The notes below the pieces were generated by a model that saw nothing but the letters and a program-made list of their open reading frames with translations, did no database searches and was not told the origin of the DNA. A DNA stretch of 64,000 nucleotides from Paenibacillaceae bacterium (lineage in GTDB: Bacteria > Bacillota > Bacilli > Paenibacillales > CANHGK01): contig CANHGK010000012.1 of the NCBI GenBank assembly GCA_947460235.1, forward strand, positions 21,555 to 85,554, given 5' to 3'. Within the stretch, counting starts at the first letter, position 1, and each line of letters opens with the position of its first letter. This document shows positions 58,220-64,000 of the stretch, piece by piece. Both the position numbers and the translations under genes were made by a program.

Positions 58220-58228
58220 TGGTATATT
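58220..58228 (+). promoter_or_regulatory. Extended -10 element upstream of cymR
   Basis: TGGTATATT is a TGn-extended -10, 73 nt before the cymR ATG, without a clear -35. The 247-nt gap 58055-58301 is AT-rich; apart from this I see an ACAAT-TG-ATTGT inverted repeat (58146-58157) and nothing else firm. Confidence 0.35.
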
Positions 58229-58301
58229 GAGCAAAGGTAGTTGTGAAAACGATTGTCCACAGAATTTTCTTACATTTTTGACGATTGGGGTGCGGTTTTG
58301 C

Positions 58302-58724
58302 ATGCGAATTACGACCAAAGGTCGATACGGTCTAACCATGATGATGGAGTTAGCCCGTCGCTTTGGGGAAGGACCGGCAACGCTGAAAAGTATTGCCGAA
58401 AAGCATCAACTTTCTGAACATTATTTAGAGCAGTTGGTTACGTCCTTACGCCACAATGGTTTAGTTCGTAGTGTGAGAGGCGCTCACGGTGGTTACATCT
58501 TATTAAAGTCGCCACAAGAAATTACAAGCGGAGAAATCATAAAGGCGCTTGAAGGTCCGTTAAGCCCAGTTGATTTTACGGAAGAAGATGATCCTGCGAA
58601 ACGTTTTTTGTGGGTTAAAATCCGTGATAGCATCGCTGAAGTGCTTAATTCTGTAACGCTTTACGATTTGATTACGTTCGAAGGCGGTCAAATTCCTGAC
58701 GACGGATATATGTTTTACATTTGA
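58302..58724 (+). CDS. cymR: Rrf2-family regulator, CymR-like
   Basis: CymR represses cysteine and sulfur genes in B. subtilis, working with the synthase CysK. The 140-aa protein has the Rrf2 winged helix (MRITTKGRYGLTMMMELA, then LSEHYLEQLVTSLRHNGLVRSVRGAHGGY). It has no cysteine at all, so it cannot bind an Fe-S cluster as IscR does. Position before iscS and mnmA is that of cymR. The frame is open 51 codons upstream without a site; ATG 58302 is the family start. Confidence 0.88.
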   Translation: MRITTKGRYGLTMMMELARRFGEGPATLKSIAEKHQLSEHYLEQLVTSLRHNGLVRSVRGAHGGYILLKSPQEITSGEIIKALEGPLSPVDFTEEDDPAKRFLWVKIRDSIAEVLNSVTLYDLITFEGGQIPDDGYMFYI

Positions 58725-58736
58725 TAGGTGAAAATC

Positions 58737-59897
58737 ATGAAATCAATTTATTTGGACCATGCTGCAACAACTTATGTATATCCTGAAGTTTGGGAATCAA
58801 TGTTGCCGTATCAATGGGATCACTTTGGAAATGCATCAAGTATTCACCAGTTTGGTCGGTCTGCGAGATTAACCGTAGAAAATGCGCGTGAATCAATCGC
58901 ACAATGCTTAAAATGTGATACATCTTCGTTGATTTTTACATCAGGTGCAACGGAGAGTATCAATTCATCGTTATTTGGTGTTGCGTTTGCACACATGGAT
59001 CAAAAACCGCATATCATCATTTCAGCAATTGAACATCAAGCAGTGATTCAAACTGCCGCACAATTATCACGGTTAGGTGCAACGATAACTGTAATTCCAG
59101 TCAATTCTCAAGGTTTTGTTGAGTTGGAACAATTAAAACAAGCGGTTACGGACCGTACGTTGATGATTTGTGTGATGGCAGGTAATAACGAAGTCGGAAC
59201 ATTGCAATCCATTGCACAAATTGGACATTTCGCTCGTGAAAAAGGGATTTATTTTCTTGTTGACGCAGTTCAAGCGCTTGGTTGGATTCCGATTGAGATC
59301 GATCAATTACCGGTAGATATGATGGCATTTTCGGCACATAAGATACATGGGCCTAAAGGAATCGGTTTATTGTACTTGAGTCGAAACGTAAAATTATTAC
59401 CTCATTTGTATGGTGGTTCACAAGAACGGAAACGCCGTGCAGGCACCGAAAATGTACCTTCCATTGTTGGTTTTTCTACTGCAGTCCAAATGGTTATACA
59501 ACAACGTGAACAACGAACTTCTTATGTGAAAGCGTTAAGAGATGAATTGTTACAAAAGTTGAAAGACAAAATAGGAAGTGCAGATGTTATATATAATGGT
59601 CATTCGACCAATACATTGCCACATATTTTGAATGTTAGTTTTCCTTGGATGGAAACGGAAACGATGCTGATGAATTTGGATTTGGCTGGAATAGCCGTCG
59701 CAAGCGGTTCAGCGTGTTCTTCTGGATCATTTGAACCATCACATGTGCTTAAAGCAATGAATCTCGAAAAACACATCATGAATTCTGCAATTCGGTTTAG
59801 TTTTGCTGAATCGAATACGACGGAAGAAATTGACCAAGTCGTGCAAGTTATTGCTTCGATTTATGAACGTTGCAAGCAACGAGTTAGAAAGGGGTGA
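58737..59897 (+). CDS. iscS: Cysteine desulfurase
   Basis: This PLP enzyme transfers sulfur from cysteine; next to mnmA it most likely supplies sulfur for tRNA 2-thiouridine (YrvO in B. subtilis). The 386-aa protein has PLP Lys202 in SAHKIHGPKG and the persulfide Cys327 in SGSACSSGSFEPSHVL. AGGTG lies 7 nt before ATG 58737; a GTG three codons upstream overlaps that site. The stop overlaps a possible mnmA GTG. Confidence 0.95.
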   Translation: MKSIYLDHAATTYVYPEVWESMLPYQWDHFGNASSIHQFGRSARLTVENARESIAQCLKCDTSSLIFTSGATESINSSLFGVAFAHMDQKPHIIISAIEHQAVIQTAAQLSRLGATITVIPVNSQGFVELEQLKQAVTDRTLMICVMAGNNEVGTLQSIAQIGHFAREKGIYFLVDAVQALGWIPIEIDQLPVDMMAFSAHKIHGPKGIGLLYLSRNVKLLPHLYGGSQERKRRAGTENVPSIVGFSTAVQMVIQQREQRTSYVKALRDELLQKLKDKIGSADVIYNGHSTNTLPHILNVSFPWMETETMLMNLDLAGIAVASGSACSSGSFEPSHVLKAMNLEKHIMNSAIRFSFAESNTTEEIDQVVQVIASIYERCKQRVRKG

Positions 59898-59902
59898 TCC
59901 GA

Positions 59903-61045
59903 TTGCCGGAAAAAATTGTGGTCGCAATGAGCGGCGGAGTTGATAGTTCAGTTACTGCTGCGTTATTGAAGTCACAGGGGCATGAAGTAATCGGTATTAC
60001 CATGCGTTTGTATCAACCAGACGATCCCCTTGAAGAAGCTAATCACACGGGAGGATGTTGTTCGCTAGATGAAGTGAATGACGCTCGTAGGGTGTGCGAA
60101 CAGATGGGAATTCCGCATTATGCCGTAAATTTTAAGCATGAATTCAATGACAAAGTGATTTCATACTTTGAGCGGGAGTACAAACGCGGGCGAACGCCTA
60201 ATCCATGTATTGCGTGTAATATTTATATGAAGTACGATTTACTGCTTGAGAAGGCAATGGACCTTGGTGCTGCTTATCTAGCAACTGGTCATTACGCAAA
60301 GATCGCAGCTAACGTTGAAAGCGGCAGAATGGAATTGTTACGTGCTGTTGATCCAAATAAAGATCAGTCTTATGTTCTTTATAATTTGACGCAAGAGCAA
60401 TTGAAACAAACGATGTTTCCACTCGGTGGATATTTGAAAACGGAAGTTCGTGAAATCGCAAGACAGTTTGGTCTCGTTCGAGTAGCGAATAAACCGGATA
60501 GTCAAGAAATTTGTTTTATCCCGAACAATGATTACAAAGCATTCATCAAGAAGCGTGCGGATTACGAGATCAGTGAAGGTAATTATTACGACACCAAAGG
60601 GAATATTCTTGGAAAACACCAAGGCATCCCTTACTATACAATTGGCCAACGCAAAGGGTTAGGGATCACGATAGGCAGACCGCTGTTCGTGGTAGATATT
60701 ATTCCGGAGCGAAACGCAGTGATCTTAGGTGGTGCGGATGAAGTATTCTGTGAAGGTTTGATTGCCGATTCCTTGAATTGGGTTGCCATTCCAGAATTGA
60801 AAGAAACGCTTCGTGTATCCGTTAAAATTCGTTCTACATCGAAAGCCGCTTTGGCAACATTGACACCGTTTGATGACGAAACGGTACATGTAACGTTCGA
60901 TGAACCTGAACGTGCGGTAACTCCAGGGCAAGCAGTGGTATTTTATCAAGGTGATGTCGTCATTGGCGGTGGCGTTATTGCAGCGCGCAATGATCAACAT
61001 ACGCAGCGTCTGAGAGAGCAGATTGCTGTGAGTTCAAACAAATAA
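59903..61045 (+). CDS. mnmA: tRNA-uridine 2-sulfurtransferase MnmA
   Basis: MnmA makes the 2-thio group of wobble U34 in tRNA-Lys, -Glu and -Gln. The 380-aa protein has the PP-loop SGGVDSS at 10-16, catalytic Cys102 (NPCIACN) and persulfide-receiving Cys204 (SQEICFIP). The start is TTG 59903, 6 nt after AAAGGGGTG; a GTG at 59894 that overlaps the iscS stop is the alternative. Confidence 0.95.
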   Translation: MPEKIVVAMSGGVDSSVTAALLKSQGHEVIGITMRLYQPDDPLEEANHTGGCCSLDEVNDARRVCEQMGIPHYAVNFKHEFNDKVISYFEREYKRGRTPNPCIACNIYMKYDLLLEKAMDLGAAYLATGHYAKIAANVESGRMELLRAVDPNKDQSYVLYNLTQEQLKQTMFPLGGYLKTEVREIARQFGLVRVANKPDSQEICFIPNNDYKAFIKKRADYEISEGNYYDTKGNILGKHQGIPYYTIGQRKGLGITIGRPLFVVDIIPERNAVILGGADEVFCEGLIADSLNWVAIPELKETLRVSVKIRSTSKAALATLTPFDDETVHVTFDEPERAVTPGQAVVFYQGDVVIGGGVIAARNDQHTQRLREQIAVSSNK

Positions 61046-61073
61046 GAGAGACATACGATGGGGAGGGTTTTAC

Positions 61074-61286
61074 ATGCGCTGTCCAAACTGCAATTCAAGA
61101 GATATCGGAAAAATCGGGACACATCAGTTTTATTGTTGGGGTTGTTATATTGAACTGAGTGTTGTCGGAAATAAAATGTCCATTTTCCAAGTGGAAGAAG
61201 ATGGTACATTGAGCTCTTTGGATGATTTGTTTGTTGATGATGAAGTTGCGGCTGCTGCTGCAATTCACAGTCATTATATCGCGTAG
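61074..61286 (+). CDS. Small zinc-ribbon protein of unknown function
   Basis: A 70-aa protein with two CxxC knuckles (Cys3/Cys6 and Cys21/Cys24) forming a likely zinc ribbon, then a short beta segment and an acidic tail with VEEDGTLSSLDDLF. I recall similar conserved small proteins in other Bacillales but no function. GGGGAGGG precedes the ATG. It lies 28 nt after mnmA and before a terminator, so it is the last gene of the cymR-iscS-mnmA run. Confidence 0.75.
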   Translation: MRCPNCNSRDIGKIGTHQFYCWGCYIELSVVGNKMSIFQVEEDGTLSSLDDLFVDDEVAAAAAIHSHYIA

Positions 61287-61304
61287 TTTAAATGGAAAAT
61301 GCAT

Positions 61305-61345
61305 GCCGTTGTTCTGATGAGAGAGATCAGAATAACGGCTTTTTG
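61305..61345 (+). terminator. Intrinsic terminator of the cymR-iscS-mnmA run
   Basis: GCCGTT-G-TTCTGAT (61305-61318) pairs with ATCAGAA-T-AACGGC (61326-61339), followed by TTTTTG. Confidence 0.9.
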
Positions 61346-61426
61346 CATTATAAATAAGATGTATGAGAAACCTCATATTTCCATAAACTAATCAAAGTGG
61401 AAATCATACGAAAGTGTGGATATGAG

Positions 61427-62470
61427 ATGAATGGTACATGGATGGTTAGACTTACGATTAGCTGCTTAATATTAATAAATTTATTGCTGTTTTTTTATGT
61501 TCAAAAATGGTTCGGTACGATGTTATTGATCATATCACATATATTATGGCCAGTCATTGCAGCATGGTTGCTTCATTATCTGTTCGTGCCGCTTATTGAA
61601 CAAATGAAAAAACGAAATGTATCTGCGGGGTGGGCAACTGGCATTGTGTTTTTAACAATTTCATTATGCTTTATGATTACGGTTGTAAATGTATTGCCAA
61701 TTGTGATTAAGCAGTGGAACGAATGGCAAACGCAAATGCCCGATTGGAGTTATCGTGCCCAATCGTTCATTAATGATTTTCGGGATCAATCAAATTCCAC
61801 GAATATGACCAAAAGATTAATGGATCAATTAATGATGAAAATGGAAACAAAGATTGGTGATGAAATCAATCGTGTCATTATGAATATTCCGGAAACGATC
61901 AATGTTTTTTTATTGCTATTTATGATTCCGTTTTTAATTTATTATTTTGTCAGAGATCGGGGATTATGGTCAAAGCGATTTTCGAGTTTGTTTCCACTAC
62001 GTTGGAAAGAACGATTGGAGAATTTTTTTATTGAACTCGATCTAAAAATGGGGGATTATATTCGCGGTCAGTCCCTCGTTTGTGTGCTCGTCGGTGTAAC
62101 TTCATATGTTGGATATATTATAACGGGAACACCTGATGCGTTATTGTTGGCAATTTTTGTTGCGGTATTAAATGTCATCCCATACGTCGGACCGTTGATC
62201 GCACTAGTACCGGCATGGATGGTTGCAATGAATCATTCTTGGTCAATGGTATTGTCTGTGACGATCGTGAATTTTATTTGCCAAATGATAGAGGGGTATA
62301 TTGTTTCGCCTTGGATCTTAAGCAAAAGTATTGAAATTCATCCATTAGCCATAATGATTGCATTATTGGTTAGTGCAGAGTTTGGTGGGATTTTCGGATT
62401 GATCATGGCGATTCCATTGTTAATTTTATTTAAAATAAGTATTTTCCATTTTAAAATGGAAAAAAAATGA
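61427..62470 (+). CDS. yrrI: AI-2E family transporter (YrrI type)
   Basis: A 347-aa membrane protein of the AI-2E/PerM/YdgG family. Hydrophobic segments lie at about 7-24, 28-52, 63-85, 145-165, 205-225, 235-265, 273-295 and 300-335. The PYVGPLIALVPA motif in the second half is typical. Members are candidate exporters; the substrate here is unknown. ATG 61427 has only a weak ribosome site; the frame is open ten codons upstream. Position upstream of alaS matches B. subtilis yrrI. Confidence 0.85.
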   Translation: MNGTWMVRLTISCLILINLLLFFYVQKWFGTMLLIISHILWPVIAAWLLHYLFVPLIEQMKKRNVSAGWATGIVFLTISLCFMITVVNVLPIVIKQWNEWQTQMPDWSYRAQSFINDFRDQSNSTNMTKRLMDQLMMKMETKIGDEINRVIMNIPETINVFLLLFMIPFLIYYFVRDRGLWSKRFSSLFPLRWKERLENFFIELDLKMGDYIRGQSLVCVLVGVTSYVGYIITGTPDALLLAIFVAVLNVIPYVGPLIALVPAWMVAMNHSWSMVLSVTIVNFICQMIEGYIVSPWILSKSIEIHPLAIMIALLVSAEFGGIFGLIMAIPLLILFKISIFHFKMEKK

Positions 62471-62576
62471 CGAAATGACAAGTGGAAATAGAAAAAAAGA
62501 AGGAAATCGCTTTCTTATGTCGAAAAAATTAATTTAACAGTGAAAGGTTTATCCTACAGGTAGGGGTGTGACAAAC

Positions 62577-63167
62577 ATGTATTCGGTTCATTTGATTTAT
62601 AATGGAAAAATATTCCCAGCACAAGTGACCCAAGCGAAGGCCGAGTATGTAGAATTGTTAGTAAAAGAACCCGAGCAATTTAAGTTGGGTGATTATATTT
62701 CGTTTCTTGATTTAAATCGAAAATTAGAAATGCGTATCATCCACATGGAGGGAAGTACGCTGTCTTTATATCCATCAAACTCAGACATCTTTTTGATTAA
62801 TACGGCAACGCCAACTTCTACATTGTCAAGCATGTCACAAGATGAACGACGTAAATACATTCGTTTTAATGTAGATACTTCTGCGAGATTGCATGAAATG
62901 TCAGAAGACTTTCATGTTCATGTCGTTGATATTAGTCGTCAAGGGATTGGATTCGTGTCCAATCGGCAAGACCTTGCTCAGACGATGGAATTTGATGTCG
63001 ATTTAATTTGCCAGGGTGAAGTGATTCATCCACGTGTTGTGATTCGCAACCGCATTCCAATGGAGTTTGAATCGCGTTATGGTGCAGAAATTATTTTTAT
63101 CGATCCCAATGAATTGCATGCACTACGTTATTTTATCGTGATGCAGCAATTAAAAATGATGGGGTAG
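62577..63167 (+). CDS. PilZ-domain c-di-GMP receptor (YcgR/DgrA-like)
   Basis: The 196-aa protein has an N-terminal YcgR-like beta domain (about 1-85) and a C-terminal PilZ domain. The c-di-GMP-binding residues are in place: RxxxR as Arg92 and Arg96 (RRKYIRF) and DxSxxG as Asp118, Ser120, Gly123 (DISRQGIG). It could control motility, as YpfA/DgrA does in B. subtilis. TAGGGGTG is 9 nt before ATG 62577; a GTG three codons upstream overlaps that site. With the GGDEF protein at 9.7 kb it shows that c-di-GMP signalling exists here. Confidence 0.9.
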   Translation: MYSVHLIYNGKIFPAQVTQAKAEYVELLVKEPEQFKLGDYISFLDLNRKLEMRIIHMEGSTLSLYPSNSDIFLINTATPTSTLSSMSQDERRKYIRFNVDTSARLHEMSEDFHVHVVDISRQGIGFVSNRQDLAQTMEFDVDLICQGEVIHPRVVIRNRIPMEFESRYGAEIIFIDPNELHALRYFIVMQQLKMMG

Positions 63168-63203
63168 AATAGTTATATCGTTACAGGATGTGTTAGGTTT
63201 TGT

Positions 63204-63232
63204 TTGACTTCACACGACCGTATCGATATAAT
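63204..63232 (+). promoter_or_regulatory. Sigma-A promoter upstream of alaS
   Basis: TTGACT (63204-63209), 17 nt, TATAAT (63227-63232). The start would be near 63239. Confidence 0.85.
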
Positions 63233-63261
63233 CAAAATCGAAAATCACTAAATGACATTAT

Positions 63262-63288
63262 GCCCCTCTGATCCAGGGGCGTTTTTTG
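63262..63288 (+). terminator. Terminator-like hairpin between promoter and alaS
   Basis: GCCCCT (63262-63267) pairs with AGGGGC (63275-63280), loop CTGATCC, then GTTTTTTG. It lies after the alaS promoter and before the alaS ribosome site, so transcription of alaS from that promoter must pass it. It also could end read-through from the PilZ gene. Confidence 0.8.
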
Positions 63289-63316
63289 TTTCATGCCGGG
63301 GAGGACGATTAGAACA

Positions 63317-64000
63317 ATGAAAGCAAGTGAAATTCGTCAAAAATGGCTCGATTTTTTTGCGAGCAAACAACATGCAATCGTTCCAAGTGCGTCATTAGTG
63401 CCGCATAACGATCCTTCATTATTATGGATTAACGCGGGGATGGCACCGTTAAAATCGTATTTTGATGGACGTGAAATTCCGGATAATCCGCGGTTGACGA
63501 ATGCACAGAAATGTATCCGCACCAATGATATCGAAAATGTCGGTAAAACACGCCGTCACCATACGTTTTTTGAAATGCTTGGTAACTTCTCAATCGGAGA
63601 TTACTTCAAGAAAGAAGCAATTGAATGGGCATGGGAGTTTTTGACGGACAAGAAGTGGATTGGATTTGATCCCAATCGTTTGTCTGTGACTGTTTATCCG
63701 GAAGATACGGAAGCCGTTGATTTTTGGAAACAAACCGCGAATTTGCCGGATGAGCGTATCTATCGTTTAAAAGATAATTTCTGGGACATTGGAGAAGGTC
63801 CTTGCGGACCATGTACGGAAATTTTTTATGACCGCGGCGATAAATATGGTGATCTAAGTGATCCAGAATGTAATCCGGGTGGTGAAAATGAGCGGTTTTT
63901 AGAAGTGTGGAACTTGGTATTTAGTCAATTTAATCATAATCCAGACGGTTCTTATACACCACTTCCAAATAAAAATATTGATACCGGTGCCGGGTTAGAA
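63317..64000 (+). CDS. alaS: Alanyl-tRNA synthetase (partial, 5' part)
   Basis: The first 228 codons of AlaRS, open to the window end. The class II core begins at once: [56 protein letters not shown] (motif 2 region) and [20 protein letters not shown]. The editing and C-Ala domains lie beyond the window. GGGGAGG is 12 nt before ATG 63317. No T-box leader sequence is visible upstream. Confidence 0.97.
   Translation, partial: MKASEIRQKWLDFFASKQHAIVPSASLVPHNDPSLLWINAGMAPLKSYFDGREIPDNPRLTNAQKCIRTNDIENVGKTRRHHTFFEMLGNFSIGDYFKKEAIEWAWEFLTDKKWIGFDPNRLSVTVYPEDTEAVDFWKQTANLPDERIYRLKDNFWDIGEGPCGPCTEIFYDRGDKYGDLSDPECNPGGENERFLEVWNLVFSQFNHNPDGSYTPLPNKNIDTGAGLE

Noticed and set aside
58253..58261. DnaA-box-like TTGTCCACA upstream of cymR
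   Set aside because: A single 9-mer in AT-rich DNA with no neighbouring boxes or replication genes is expected by chance.

Overview
The window reads as one stretch of chromosome from an endospore-forming, low-to-middle GC Firmicute of the order Bacillales. The evidence is gene order. The blocks spoVID-valS-folC, spoIIB-maf-radC-mreBCD-minCD-spoIVFA-spoIVFB-rplU-prp-rpmA-spo0B-obg, spoIIM-fur-xerD-deoB-punA and relA-dtd-hisS-aspS-tcdA-rarA-cymR-iscS-mnmA-yrrI-alaS follow the Bacillus subtilis layout, with several insertions and losses. murC after folC, rodA between minD and spoIVFA, hemZ after dtd, and separate secD and secF point away from Bacillus proper, perhaps to an Alicyclobacillaceae-like lineage (inference, low confidence). 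I saw no rRNA, tRNA, CRISPR array, insertion sequence or prophage.

Region by region: 1-1.7 kb holds the tail of an unidentified gene and a secreted GH13 amylase on the minus strand, sharing a bidirectional terminator. 1.8-19.4 kb is a long plus-strand run: spore coat morphogenesis (spoVID), valS, folC, murC, the membrane protease SppA with its inhibitor SppI, a membrane diguanylate cyclase, spoIIB, maf, radC, and the cell-shape and division genes mreBCD, minCD and rodA. 19.4-23.5 kb holds an unusually small SpoIVFA/SpoIVFB pair, the L21-Prp-L27 ribosomal operon with its leader RNA, spo0B and obg. 23.5-28.8 kb holds a DUF2627 gene and the branched-chain 2-oxoacid dehydrogenase operon (E3, E1 alpha, E1 beta, E2). 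28.8-37.3 kb holds a 31-residue Prli42-like miniprotein, an M20 peptidase, nudF, spoIIM, fur, ald, xerD, deoB and two tandem purine nucleoside phosphorylase paralogues. 37.3-41.6 kb is an SOS cassette (polY2 and a YolD-like gene behind two LexA boxes) followed closely by a GH31 lipoprotein. 41.6-52.1 kb holds secD, secF, a cation exporter, recJ, apt, the stringent-response gene relA, dtd and hemZ. 52.15-52.9 kb is an AT-rich gap with a broken small gene carrying an (ATAC)7 repeat. 52.9-64 kb holds hisS, aspS, tcdA, rarA, cymR, iscS, mnmA, a small zinc-ribbon protein, yrrI, a PilZ protein and the start of alaS, which runs off the window.

Functionally this is mostly core genome: wall synthesis and cell shape, division-site choice, sporulation, translation, sulfur and tRNA modification, nucleotide salvage and regulation. 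The parts that deserve attention are small: a second PNP with both base-recognition residues changed, a SpoIVFB without its CBS domain next to a 105-residue SpoIVFA, a terminator-like hairpin inside the spoIIB reading frame, a consensus promoter followed at once by a terminator ahead of alaS, a PerR-like box on the fur -10, and the tetranucleotide repeat. I found no clear previously undescribed multi-gene system.
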